A stretch of 64,000 nt of DNA from Euptelea pleiosperma (taxonomy: Eukaryota > Streptophyta > Magnoliopsida > Ranunculales > Eupteleaceae): the NCBI GenBank assembly GCA_035048495.1, contig CM068543.1:32489096-32553095 (forward strand). The letters are read 5' to 3'. A program made the position numbers and the translations under genes. The notes below the pieces were generated by a model. It was not told the origin of the DNA. It worked only from the letters and a program-made list of their open reading frames with translations, and ran no database searches. This document shows, one piece after another, positions 9,663 through 20,362 of this stretch (position 1 is the stretch's first letter; each line of letters begins with the position of its first letter).

Positions 9663-11819
9663 TTGTTTGGTACAAGGTGATTTTTGGCCCATGGCCATTC
9701 TAAGGCTGGCCAAAGATTAATGACTTTCTTAAATGTTAGAAAAATGCCACGTTAATGAAATGCATGATTCTTCAATGCATCCCTTTACCTCATTCAGTGC
9801 TCCACTGTTGAAGCCATGGTAAAGAGTCATATTCTATTAATTTTATCCCAAATGTTGAAGCCTTGGTACAGAATCATATAATTCTATTAATTTTATCCCA
9901 ACCATAAGTTATTATTGTTCTTTTTTTTGTCCAAATTGCTAGGATTGGCCGTACTGTGTATGATGCCAACCTCTATGAAGTTAGCAGTAGTGAACTTGGG
10001 GTGTCAATTGATATCCGATAACAGTTCAGGTTTGGGTCTATCTTGTTGGACCTGATTAATAATCAGGTTGGGTTTAGGTACCTTGGTATGCAAATGTTCT
10101 GTTCATTAGATTGACCTAATACTCAAATGCCTGATAGACCATTTGGTCAGGTTGGGCCCATCTTTGGACCCTGATTATTTATTGGGTCGGGTCTGGTATA
10201 CTGGTACCTAACCGTTCAACATCTATAGGATTGTTTCAAGAAATTAGCTCAATCAGAAGAACTTAACCAACCGAAGAATAAACTTTTTCTATACTACAAA
10301 ATCTAGTTATTTTGGGTCGTCCAAGATAATTATGAATGGTTGGAGGGTTAAGTTTCATCCAATTGAGTTGATTCTTTTTGTTTGTTTAGGAAATCTTCTT
10401 CATGGTTCATATCGTTCATGATTGAAATCACAATTATTGAAAGATCACTAAAATTCCTGATGCGACGAAGGTAGCATGGCCTTAGCCAGCTTCACACGAT
10501 AAAGAGGACACAGTCCTAACCATGAGTCTAAACTGTTCACGCCTCCGAAAAGGCCAAGCTAATGACTCTTTGAGTACGAGCCTAAAACTCTTCTATCCTC
10601 GGAATGAGACCTCTGAAGGTGAAGCATTGATGTTTCATCATGAGCATAAAGGAACCAAGGATTCCTTCTATCACTGATCAATGAAGCTCCCTCAGCATCA
10701 AGGTTGGATCATTAATGTTCACAGGTCTTGATTGCAACACGGCAAAGTGAACAACTAGTACCTCAGAAGAGCGATCCACTGACTCGACCTCGGTCTGTCG
10801 CTAACACTCGAAGGCACGTCTCCACCCCTTTATGCATTAACATCTACACACCCCTTGATCCCTACACAATGTGACATCAGGATATATCTATAAAAAACGA
10901 GGAATGAGGAAAAAATACCAACCATAACAATGATCTGCGATAGCTTGACATCTGTATCCTCTAAAGAAAGCCTACGGATGGGAGGGCGCTACAGAATTTC
11001 CCTTTTTAAGGAATCTCTTACTGCAAGGAACACAAATAGTGGCATCCCAATAGGGTGAACTTGTAGAACAAACCTGCTGATGAGGGGGTATACTTAACTG
11101 AATGCCTCTCCCAAAGAAAATTAAGTTAACTGAATGCCTCTCCCAAAGAATATTAAGAGTCGTGACCTTTCATATAAAGTCCAATAGCGAACGCTCTTGA
11201 GGAAAGCCTCCCTCGGACCAAGTGATTCACTTGCCAATATGAGCATGCCACTTGGCTCTCATACGTCGAAGAGGCCACTCATACAACCTTGCCAATATGA
11301 GCATCCTTCTGTACCTCATTGATCGTATTGTAAATCTCTACACCCTACTCTCTGAAACTGGGCAAGTGAATTAAATTGCTCTTGTTCCTCAGTTAGCTAC
11401 CCCAATTAGTCAGATGGAGCAATCATTGTTGCAAGAATAAGGTCACTATGTCTGTCTCTGGTGGACTATCGTGAGTTGAATGTGTGCTAAGTATATTCAG
11501 GAGTTGGCAAAGTCTACAAGGGACTACCTTCCATGATTTGGGACACTTTATTTCACAAAAGGTTTCTAGCCCAATGGTCTGCCGAGAAAAGATTTCGCAA
11601 AATCTTGGCCAGGAGTTTTGAAAGGACCAGTGACCAGCCTATTCACTAGACAAGAAAGATTTTCCTTGTGAAAATCTTTTTCAAACACCAATTGAGAGTC
11701 ATCCCTTGTAAACAATACTAATCCAGTATGATAGAAGATTGTGTTGATATCTCTAGTATAGTCTCAATGGTTGCTCCCACATCTGGTAGAACAAAAGTTG
11801 CATCACTCAATGACATGGG
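9663..11819. other. Intergenic repeat-derived sequence, no gene
   Basis: No supportable coding sequence. 9990-10225 has G/C-rich TTGGGTC-type tracts and possible inverted ends (GGTGTCAATTG near 9999 against TTCAACATC near 10215), suggesting an old hAT-like MITE. 11092-11157 is a near-exact tandem duplication of a 32-34 bp unit containing AACTGAATGCCTCTCCCAAA. The phrase GCCAATATGAGCAT recurs at about 11236 and 11290. The rest resembles decayed LTR sequence but cannot be assigned. Confidence 0.4.
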
Positions 11820-11827
11820 GACCAAAA

Positions 11828-12057
11828 CATGATCCAAAGTTTCGGCCGAAACCGAAACATTTCATCCATTTCATTTTGGTTTTGCTACAGGATGAAACTA
11901 CATATGTTTTGGTTGGTTTCGTCCGAAACCGAAAGATACTTCATCTTATGTGTAAATTGGCACTAGCATTTCATTTCGGCTTCACGAAGATACTTTCGAT
12001 GCATTTCGGTATCGCCCATGAACGATATCAAAATGACACCATATACTTTGAACCATG
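11828..12057. mobile_element. hAT-type MITE, 230 bp, with exact 8-bp target duplication
   Basis: GACCAAAA flanks the element at 11820-11827 and 12058-12065. Terminal inverted repeats are CATGATCCAAAGTTTCGG at the left and, read inward from the right, CATGGTTCAAAGTATA. The interior has repeated GAAACCGAAA and TTTCGG motifs. The 166-codon open frame spanning this region (11771-12271) crosses the element and has no domain, so I do not call it a gene. Confidence 0.8.
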
Positions 12058-12065
12058 GACCAAAA

Positions 12066-12748
12066 CAATAGACAATACTTGGTCACATGACCTCTTTGAA
12101 GCTATACATCTGCAAGACAAGAAGCAGAGAAGACCCATCACATACAAGCCAAAACGAAAGTCTGACAGAAGTCACAATAAAGGACTAAAGGTTGAGCCAC
12201 AAGCTAACTCCATGAAGTCAAGCCTCCACAGCAATGAAGGTCCAAGGTTGAACCAGGTCCCTCAAAGATAGGCTGCCTAAGACTTTACTAACTCTTTGGT
12301 TGAGCCAAAAGCTATCTCTGCATCCATTACCAATTGAAGGACGGAACCACTAGCTTGAGAACCCAAACATCCAACTCTAGTCCTCATAGCTAAGCATATA
12401 GGTAATGTCCAAACCCATCGAGACATTAAGACTCATACAAGTCGGGATGTTATCTTCACAGTTTATTTGTGATGCTAAGTGCCAGGAACACAAAAACATA
12501 GACTTCCTTGGGATTCCAAGTCTCAAGCCAAATCCACATCAAAGGCTGAGTTATGCACTACCAAAAAGGTTGAGCATGGAAACACTCACAATCCCCACGC
12601 GGATGAGGAGTCTTTAGCCAAGTCACCTATCCAAGATGAGAAGTCTGGTAAGCCGTAAGCCTCACAAGCCCCACAGGGATGTCAAGTCTTGGGCCGAGTA
12701 GTACTTATCTAAGGTGCAAAGTCATGAAAACACTCGATGACAAGGATG
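12066..12748. repeat. Decayed repeat with recurring short motifs
   Basis: Phrases such as GTTGAGCCA, CCACGCGGATGAGGAGTC and CAAGTCTTGGGCCGAG recur with variation. Similar phrases reappear outside the next MITEs (13320-13400 and 13930-13960). This looks like one old LTR-type sequence later cut by MITEs, but no ends can be defined. I see no gene. Confidence 0.35.
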
Positions 12749-12793
12749 CTAAGGGGGCATTTGGGAAGACGAAAAAAAAGTAATATCTGGACC

Positions 12794-13125
12794 AAGGTTT
12801 TAAAACGGCCGTTTAAACAGTAATGCCCAAGCCCATTTCCGTTACTTTAAACACGTTTTGACGCTTTGAATTTAACGGCCGTTTTTTGGTTTTAACGCCG
12901 TTAAAATCGTTTAAATGGCTGTTAAAATCTTTTAAACGGCCATTAAAATCGTTTTAACAGCTGTTAAATTCAGAAATTTTTTTTAGAAAAAAAAAACCGC
13001 CGTTAAATACCATTAAAATCCGTTTAATTCTATTTTTTTTTTTTAATTTTCAATTTTCAAATTCCAAAATTTGAATTTCAGTGCCATTTTTTCCGTTTTT
13101 TTTTCCATTAAATTATGTTAAAATC
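12794..13125. repeat. AACGGCCGTT-rich MITE, family copy 1
   Basis: It begins AAGGTTTTAAAACGGCCGTT and carries many TTAAAATC / CGTTAAA units. It shares order and content with 52305-52618, which ends in the reverse complement CCTTTAAACCTTG, and more loosely with 18690-18835. It lies between two sequences that look like inverted ends of another MITE (GGGGGCATTTGGGAA at about 12752 and TTCCCAAACGGGCC at about 13238), so it may be nested. Confidence 0.55.
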
Positions 13126-13413
13126 CGTTATGAATGACCACTTCCTCCTTCCATATCAAATAAGTTACTGTCTTTCCAAACACACTTCCACTTCTAGTAG
13201 GTAACTTCTACAAGTAGAAGTGCTTATGCTTTTTATTCCCAAACGGGCCTTTAGTACAACTTTGAGTCCCCTTATCCTAGATGCAGTCTTGAAAACACTA
13301 GCAAACTTTGCATGGATGTTAAGTCCTTAGGCTGAATGGAAATTCTGATGAGATGCAAGATCTCGAAAACACACATAAGCTTCGCATACACTCACAACAC
13401 AAGCCTACTTGTC

Positions 13414-13812
13414 GGAAAAATTTTAGATGCAGAGGACTTTGGATTCAGTCAATGCAGAGGCCTCTCGTGGCCCTACATGGCTCAGTTTTTTGGCCCACTA
13501 ACCGCATGGATGTTTAGCCCACCCCTTGGTAGATATACATACAAAAAAAAAAAAAAAAAAAACAGTCTTCTTGGTTTTCTCTAACCATAGATTTTAGCAC
13601 TTTTTCAAGATTAATTATAGCCGTTGGATTCAAGCATGCTTTTTACATATTTTTTGGATATTTAATCCAATGGCTATACATAATCAATCAAGCTGATTTT
13701 TTGTATGTATATCCATCAAGGGGTGGGCTAAACATCCATGCAGTTAGTGGGCCCAAACAATTGAGCTATTTAGGGTCACTTCAGTAGAGCCCTGAGCATC
13801 TAAAATTTTTCC
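13414..13812. mobile_element. MULE-type MITE (family M1, copy 1)
   Basis: The ends are a 17-bp perfect inverted repeat, GGAAAAATTTTAGATGC at 13414-13430 and its complement at 13796-13812. The flanks are CTACTTGTC (13405-13413) and CAACTTGTC (13813-13821), a 9-bp duplication with one mismatch, as expected for Mutator-like insertion. The arms continue as imperfect palindromes, for example TGGATGTTTAGCCCACCCCT near 13507 and its complement near 13720. Confidence 0.85.
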
Positions 13813-13821
13813 CAACTTGTC

Positions 13822-14742
13822 CAAGTGGGGGCACCTGCTAGAGATGTATAGTCTTAAAATTACATACAAGCAATGCACACCATTGATGCTAAGCTTTGGG
13901 CTTGGACAGAGAAACACACACGCCCTTTCCAGGTGCCAAGTCCTTGGCTGATCTACGCTCATTTGGGATGCCACGTACCCAAGTGAGTGTTTTTCAAGAT
14001 TTATTTTAAACTTTTATTACAAAAACAAAAAACACATTGGTACATGCCGAGAACTCATTGCTAGTCAGCAGCTTCGCTGACAACCCGCTGTCATCAAAGT
14101 TTTATGATCTTAAATTGACATACCTGTACTCGCTCCTTTGGTGTTGATGAAGAGTGGGAATCGATCTCGATCTACACACATTTCTAGTCCTCGAAAAATG
14201 TGTCAAGGTAGGGTTTGCTTTCATTCAAAAGTGAGATGTGGACCCAAATCCGGATTTTGCAACCTGGGCCAAGTTCGGTGGTAGACGATGGGCTCGAAAA
14301 CGAACACAAAGAAGCAAACCCAAATGCCCTTCCCTCCTGGATCAAGAACAATGCGGAACCACGGCGGCTCTGAGCAGGACACTTTTTAGGTCCATCACAA
14401 AAAACAAGCAAGTGAAGAGTTGCAACGATGACTATCCGCACCAAGAGTGGCTGTACGCACACGAAATCTGGAAGAATCGCTAATGGAGAAGGAACAAATC
14501 CTTCATAAGCTTTCTCACCACCAAAAGAAGAATTTAATAAAAAAAAAGGAAAGAGACGAGACAACAATCTTCAGCTAACAAAGAGGGGAGAGGAGGGGCC
14601 CGATCCAGATCTAGAGCCCTCGAGGAACATATTCCGAATTTTTCCACGTGGCTATGGGCGTCAAAATCCGGCCATTAATCATTGCTTCTCCCACTGAACC
14701 AAAGACAAATCAAACCACTGAAAAAAGAGAGACGGAGAGATG
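13822..14742. other. Intergenic, no supported gene
   Basis: Overlapping open frames at 14184-14567 (minus) and 14238-14483 (plus) have no recognisable domain and mirror each other, so they are treated as chance. I see no other structure except A/T homopolymer runs. Confidence 0.4.
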
Positions 14743-14751
14743 GATGGAGAG

Positions 14752-14986
14752 GGATAAAACTTTGATGACCGGGCCCTGTCATCGAAGGAGATGACACGGC
14801 AGCAGATCTCGACACCTGGATTTCGTACGGACTGGTCAACTCTTCCTCACCACACGTACCCAGGTGAGTACTTGAGTGCTTTTTGTCAAAACATTCACCT
14901 GTGTACGTGTGCGGTGAGGCCGTTGTGGTCCAACCGTACAAAATCCAGGGGTAGTGATCTACTGCCCTGCCATCAAGGTTTTACTC
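14752..14986. mobile_element. MULE-type fold-back MITE with exact 9-bp duplication
   Basis: GATGGAGAG flanks it at 14743-14751 and 14987-14995. Ends are imperfect inverted repeats (TAAAACTTTGATG at the left, CATCAAGGTTTTA at the right). Further complementary blocks nest inward (CCTGGATTTCGTACGG / CCGTACAAAATCCAGG, then CACGTACCCAGGTGA / TCACCTGTGTACGTG). The whole 235 bp would fold into one hairpin. Confidence 0.82.
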
Positions 14987-15083
14987 GATGGAGAGGTAAT
15001 TATGGAAGGATAAAAAAGATTAGGATCAGTCAAGATTAATAAATGACAGTGGGTCCCTCTCTCCTCCAATCAACTAAAACGAG

Positions 15084-15511
15084 GAAAAACTTTAGATGCA
15101 GTTGATGAAGAAGAGGGGTCTCGTGGCCCAATATGACTCATTTTTTGGGGCCCACTAACCGCATGGATGTTTACTCCATCCCTTGGTGAATATGCATACC
15201 AAAAATCAGCTTGGTTGATAATTTCTAGATGTCGGATTAAGTGCCCAAAAATATGAAAAAAAAAAAAAAAAAACACATGCTTGCATCCAATGGCTACAAG
15301 CAATCCTAAAAAAGTGATATATTATATGGTTAGATAAAATCAATGAGACTGATTTTTCATATATATATCCACCAATGGGTGGGCTAAACATCTATGCAGT
15401 TAGTGGGCCCCAAAAATGAGCTATGTAGGACTCCAAAAATGAGCTATGTAGGACTACGAGACCCCTCTGCATCGACTGCATCCAAAGTCCTCTGCATCTA
15501 AATTTTTTTCC
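15084..15511. mobile_element. MULE-type MITE (family M1, copy 2)
   Basis: The ends GAAAAACTTTAGATGCAG and CTGCATCTAAATTTTTTTCC match the M1 copy at 13414, and the interior block with GCCCACTAACCGCATGGATG is shared. Flanks TAAAACGAG (15075-15083) and TAAAATGAC (15512-15520) agree at 7 of 9 positions. The right arm contains a local duplication of a 25-bp stretch, CCAAAAATGAGCTATGTAGG plus five bases, at about 15411 and 15436. Confidence 0.75.
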
Positions 15512-15884
15512 TAAAATGACGGAAATATAAGAAGAGACGCGTAAATGAGTTGAAGAGGGAATTTCAACCCTCCAGACCACACAACCCAAAATTATACTCC
15601 AAAGGCTTCTTAAAACATTCATTTAACAAAAAAAAAAAAAAAAACCAATACTCTCAAGGGTTGGCTTAGGCATGACTAAAAATTGGGAAGCTCTTCATTG
15701 GGATGATAATGCCAAAAGTTCACTTTGCTTCATTCAGCATTATGTCGATTGTAATAGGCATCTTGAATCTTCTCTTTCTTGATTACCAATATTTGTAATT
15801 AGAGATAACACGATTCGAAGAATTATGTATTCAACTCAAACAAAAAAGCCAGGGTTAACCCCCTTGCATCAAGAACGATTTGTA

Positions 15885-16085
15885 TGGACACGAGGAAATG
15901 TCTACAATACTTGAGTTTAGCCAAATACAATTTGAGGGATTTCGTAGGTTCATTGATTAGCACTAGATGAAAAGATTGAAGAGACGGATCAAGGAATTGA
16001 ATCTCAATTATTTTATGGAAGCATATCAATTGGTGAACTATTGAAAAAAGAAAGAGATGTTTTGTATGAATCCCTCATATATCAT
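15885..16085 (+). pseudogene. rpoB: Nuclear plastid DNA fragment: start of rpoB
   Basis: The sequence from ATGTCTACAATACTTGAG at about 15897 follows the 5' end of the plastid gene for the RNA polymerase beta subunit. Recognisable pieces are QIQFEGFRRFID, then IEETDQGIESQLF, then KKERDVLYESL, with an indel, in-frame stops and frame changes between them. Plastid rpoB encodes a roughly 1070-residue subunit, and only about the first 60 codons remain. A decayed plastid piece next to a LINE and MITEs is best explained as organelle DNA transferred to the nucleus. The flanks (15660-15884 and 16086-16330) may belong to the same transfer, but I could not identify them. Confidence 0.8.
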
Positions 16086-16439
16086 ATTTTTTCCCATCCC
16101 ATTATGAATTTAGATGGGGATTCCAATCGAAATCATTCTGTTTCATCTACGACGATTGAATAAAAAGATGAAATCGAGCATATAGAAGAGAAAGAATGAA
16201 GAGCTAATTAAAAGAATGGTTTGGAACAAAGAAATGAAAAGAGAAAAAAGTATCACATGATTGTTTAAAGAAATAAAAGATTTATTTTAATCCAACTTAA
16301 TTCCAAGCTAGACTAGTAATTCTATTAAGTTTTTTTTTTTAAGTTCTACATTTTGTTTTCCCGTGTTATGGAGTTTCATCCTTGTAGCTAGGTTATTAAG
16401 GAGGAACCTTTGGCTCTAAGGCAGCCCTCTCTTCCAAAT

Positions 16440-17014
16440 AGTTTGGTGAGTGGGATATATACTTTGCCTTGTGGAACTCTGGAAAGCCCGAAACAAAGCT
16501 ATATTTGAAGGAAATAACACCTCAGTTGACATGTCCATTCAATGGGTAGTACAATTCATTCGTGATTTGGTTGCTGCCTCAATCAAGCCTTGATGTTGGC
16601 TCCTCCTCCATTAGGTGTCACCAAGATTAATTGTGATGGAGCCTCATAGGGCAACCCGGGTATTAGTGGCTTCGGTGTGGTCTTTCGTGACAGCCACACC
16701 GATATTAGTGGCTTCCAAGGGGTCCTAATAGTCGGACTAGGAGTTGCCACAAACTTCCTAGCTGAATGCCACACCATTGTGGAGGGCACCTTCACAGCAC
16801 TAGCTCGCGGAGGACCCTTCTCGAGTTTATTAGATATTTGTGCAATGATGTCATGTATTACTTTTCTTTTTTCCTTTTTATGTTTGTTTCCTCTTTTCCC
16901 TTCTCTTTCTTTCTCCCTTTTTTTAGTTGGCTGGTGGGTCCTCTGACCCATCTCCCTCCCTTTGTAATTTTCGCTCTCCCTTTCTTAATACAAGTATTCC
17001 TTTAGCAAAAAAAA
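16440..17014 (+). mobile_element. L1-type LINE, 3' end
   Basis: Two frames carry the C-terminal part of plant L1 ORF2. 16462-16592 has LWKARNKAIFEGNNTS, the end of the reverse-transcriptase protein. 16600-16815 has the RNase H-like segment INCDGAS-GNPGISGFGVVFRD, with one stop, then GLGVATNFLAECHTIVEG. A T/C-rich 3' UTR ends in a short A tract at about 17006-17013. Stops and frame changes show it is dead and 5'-truncated. Confidence 0.8.
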
Positions 17015-17038
17015 TTTGCCTTAGTAATTAATTAATAA

Positions 17039-17230
17039 GGCCCTGTTTGGGAATGCTTCTGTCGAAGCGCTGTGGAAAAGCACTTCTGTAGAAGTTCTGG
17101 AAGCATCTGCTGAGAAGCGCTCTTTTCTAAAATAGCGTTTGGTAAACCATGCTGGAGAAGTGTTGTTCTGTGTGTAGAAGCTGATATTGTTGTTTGGCAA
17201 AACCAGCTGTGAGCTTCTGAATTCTGTCAA
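17039..17230. repeat. MITE-like terminus (GGCCCTGTTTGGGAATGC)
   Basis: It begins GGCCCTGTTTGGG after TAA, the usual look of PIF/Harbinger or related plant MITE ends, and continues with repeated AGAAGC / GCTTCT motifs that can pair with one another. I could not find the matching right end, so the element boundary is open. Confidence 0.4.
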
Positions 17231-17479
17231 AATGTCAAGAATACATTTACATTCAATAGAAGAAAGTAGTTTATATTTTCGGCTCACCCTAAGGCAGTTA
17301 TTATATTTTGAATTACATCTTATGGCTCTCAATAATAAAATAACATTAAAAACAAACAAAATTCATAAACCAACCAATCTAAGTGAAACCCATCAATCTA
17401 TAACATGAAAACCATCAATCTATAAAATAAAATTTATCAATCCATAAAAGTAACAATAATAAGTCATAAGATAATGTAT

Positions 17480-18470
17480 CTAAGACAAATCTAAATTACG
17501 TTGATCAAAAGCAATTTTGATCGCTTCAGCTATCTGTGCTTTTTTGCTTTCCCTCTCATTATGAGTTGGATGTTGCTCGGGTGCAATGGGTTCATGATAT
17601 ACTGTATTAGTACTTGCTTCCTTGAAATATTCCTCATTTGGCAGGCTATCCAAATTGTCCACACATTTTTCATGCTACTAGTTGGAACTACGATTGAAGT
17701 GGCAATTTGATTTCTAGTTGCAAAATTTTCAACAAGTGCATCAATTTGCTTCGCAATTTGGCCAAAACCAGTTAATTTCCTTCGGCGTGACTGGGGCTCT
17801 GGTAACGAATGTAACTTTCTCCTTGAAGATACACTGACAGGTGTCAAATCATACAACTCATATCGTTGAGTGAGCAATTTGGATATGGTTGTGACTCAGG
17901 TACCAACTCTGGGCTATTATCCTCGATGAGATTTTGTATAGAATCAACACGAGAACTAAAAGGATGTAAACTCCCCTCTGCAGGTGTCCAAGCGAGATCA
18001 CCAGTGGCTACCGTCCCACCATAGATAATTTCTAGGTCATTCTCATGCTCAAGTCCCTTATGTCGCCATTTCAAGTTTGTCGGATATTTTTACATTAAGC
18101 CATGGGGCAAGTTAAAAATACGGTTATAAATACCCTCATAAAATAAATTTGTATTTAAAAAATAGATTACCTGTAACCAACCTTCCCACCAATCATTGTC
18201 GCCCAAAAATGTTTGTTTTTCAGGGTCCCATCCCAAACCACTATTATCTTTCAACCTATTCCAACGAGAAAACTCAGACTTAGTTCTGTCCTAGTGATTT
18301 TTCATCTGGACTTTTGTATATTTGACATCGGTTCTCCATTCAAATTCATCTATCAGATTATTGTATCCAATTTTGTCAAGTACAAAACCATTTCTACGAC
18401 CCTTTTTAACTTGATCAACAACAATTTCAACCCGAATCTTGTGTAAATTAACTGGCCACTGAGCTTTTGG
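17480..18470 (-). pseudogene. Myb/SANT-like DNA-binding protein remnant
   Basis: On the minus strand, 18330-18180 encodes a degraded trihelix-like block ending in SGLGWDPEKQTFLGDNDWWE. After a possible intron, 18075-17880 encodes KWRHKGLEHENDLEIIYGGT and ATGDLAWTPAEG, followed by a serine- and charge-rich tail (17877-17480). This arrangement is typical of plant Myb/SANT-like proteins, both the host L10-interacting type and the accessory protein of PIF/Harbinger transposons. The MITE-like terminus just to the left (17039) favours a transposon origin, but that is inference. Stops and frame changes make it a pseudogene. Confidence 0.6.
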
Positions 18471-18689
18471 TTGGGGCGTAGATTATTTTTTTTCCATCTG
18501 ACATTAGAATTTTCACAGTTAATTACATGAAACCAAGTAAAAAAGGGTTATAAAGAAAATAATAAAATAATAAAGGCCGAGTCCATCGTACATGCCTAAG
18601 TAGTTCTTCAATATAGAAAAATGCCTAAAGCACCTTTAGCAAATATGCTTTTTCATTGCCTAAAATGCAGAAAAAATAATGGCCATTTT

Positions 18690-18835
18690 TGTTATAATGG
18701 CCGTTATTTTTCTTAATCTTTTCGTTATAATGAAAATAACGACTGTTATTATCTGAAAAAAAATTGTAAAAAAAACCCCCCACTCCCCAGTCCGTTATAC
18801 TATTATAGCGGCCCCCTTTAAACCTTGGTTTAAAT
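18690..18835. repeat. AACGGCC-rich MITE, diverged family copy
   Basis: It carries TAATGGCCGTTATTTTTC and ends CCCTTTAAACCTTGG, the terminus shared with the repeats at 12794 and 52305. Shorter and more diverged than those. The left end is unclear. Confidence 0.45.
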
Positions 18836-18839
18836 TGTT

Positions 18840-19150
18840 GAAGCATATTTAATATGCCTCTCCTCAATGAATCACATGGTGAGCGCCTAGGCAACAAGCT
18901 AGATCTAACACATGGGCTTTTCCTAAGTTTTTTTACAGCCATGGTTGCAAAATAACATACCTACAAGGAATTTGTTAGCAACTCATGTTTGGGAATGCTC
19001 TTGACATGTCATACTTTCAGTTCTAGAGTTCTCTCAAATATAGTTGCCAGTTACCATAGATTAAGCATGACATGTCCTACTTTGAATCTAGGAATCTAAC
19101 CATCTATATTACTTTAGAAAAGTTCAGAAATATGTGATGACATCTGTATG
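18840..19150. other. Intergenic, no gene seen
   Basis: AT-rich DNA. The phrase TGTTTGGGAATGCTC at about 18987 resembles the terminus at 17039 in the same orientation, but nothing else supports an element. Confidence 0.35.
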
Positions 19151-19394
19151 TTGGAGTAAAACTTCTGAAAATTTCAGCAATCTAAGACCTTTGTATGCAA
19201 AACTTCTGAACATTTCAGAAATCTTAGGACACTTGTATGCTGGAGTACATCAGATTTCTTTATGCTGGACACTTGAGGACTTCTGAAAATTTCAGAAATC
19301 TGAGGACATTTGTATGCAAAACTTCTGAAAATTTCAGAAATCTAAGGACATTTGTATGTTGGAGTACATCAGAATGTTGTTGTATCCATGCTGG
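19150..19394. repeat. Degenerate tandem repeat, CAAAACTTCTGAAAATTTCAG unit
   Basis: About five units of 42-60 bp carry the core ACTTCTGAAAATTTCAG followed by AATCTAAGGACATTTGTATG. Some are joined by TGGAGTACATCAG spacers. Each core contains the short palindrome CTGAAAATTTCAG. The last unit runs into the MITE at 19395 and shares its first 13 bases. Confidence 0.75.
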
Positions 19395-19771
19395 AGTAAA
19401 ACTTCTGTCACAACAGGCCATGACCGAAGCCCATCACGTCCCACAATACTAGCCACGTGGCACACTATCATATGGCGTTGACTGTATGGATGTTTGGCCA
19501 GTCCCTCAGTGGACCTGCAATCCCAAAATCAGCATGATTATTGATTTACAACCTTTGGATCTTTTCACCCCAAATAACGCTCAATAATGCTCAAATCACT
19601 AGTTAAAATCAACCCATGAAAATGACTTCAATCCAACGCTTATAATTCACTAATCGTGCTGATTTTTGCTCCTCAAATCCACCGAGGGACTGGTCAAACA
19701 TCCATAAGGTCATCGTCCACTAAGAGTGTGCCATGTGGCTATATTGTAGCCGTTGTGACAGAAGTTTTACT
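19395..19771. mobile_element. MITE with 20-bp perfect terminal inverted repeats
   Basis: AGTAAAACTTCTGTCACAAC at 19395-19414 is exactly complementary to 19752-19771. Inner arms pair as well (GGATGTTTGGCCAGTCCCTC near 19489 against GGGACTGGTCAAACATCC near 19686). The superfamily is uncertain because the flanks do not give a clear target duplication. The arm layout resembles the M1 MULE-type MITEs nearby. The interior is non-coding. Confidence 0.75.
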
Positions 19772-19780
19772 TATGTAGAT

Positions 19781-20362
19781 GGAGCCAATTGAGTTGTTTG
19801 GGCTGTGTTGACAGGACAAGTATTGTGGTTGAAACCACTTCTGTCTCACTGATGATGCCAACCCAACTACAACAGTCAAAAGAAGAAGAAGAATCGGTGC
19901 CCCTCCACCCATTAGTCGATGATTCTAGATCTTCCAAAACTGATCCAATGCGCTCAAGTCATTTGAATTGCAGGTTATTCTCAGAACTCAAAACCAGACC
20001 TTAGAGACATAAGAACCCAATAAAAAAACATCCAAAGAGGAGGGGCAACACCTTAACTCGAGAATATCAATGGAGTTTTTGTTAAGAGATTCAAAGACCT
20101 CTCAAATAATGTGGTTGGCTTTAGATGAAAAAATTATAATTTTACCACCCTAACTAAAATTACTAAAATACATCCGAAAGTGTAAATTATCATGAGACAT
20201 AAAACCAAGAGAGTGAAAATTTATGAATGTTAATGTATAGCTTCTCCATCATCCATGGTTGGCCTAAAAGGTTTTAACATATCTCAAAAAAGGAAATTTG
20301 GCTTAACCCTAATGGGCCTCAAACCCAAGGTCCACACAAATTTAGGTTTATAAAAATTTATG
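19781..20362. other. Intergenic, with LTR-like sequence at the right end
   Basis: No gene is supported; the 71-codon frame at 19789-20004 lacks any domain. 20040-20362 resembles the start of the LTR found at 53517-53671 (shared CCCTAATGGGC and AAGGTCCA phrases), so it may be another partial copy on the minus strand. Confidence 0.35.

Noticed and set aside
11771..12271. 166-codon open frame
   Set aside because: It crosses both target duplications of a MITE and has no domain; the apparent protein is a by-product of repeat sequence.
12749..13250. A single MITE with ends GGGGGCATTTGGGAA and TTCCCAAACGGGCC
   Set aside because: The ends match only partly and no consistent target duplication could be found, so it is mentioned but not called.
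14184..14567. Overlapping frames on both strands
   Set aside because: No recognisable domain, codon pattern or neighbour; mirror-image open frames are most likely chance.
19150..19394. CRISPR-like array
   Set aside because: Units are degenerate, spacers are not unique and the genome is a plant; this is an ordinary tandem repeat.
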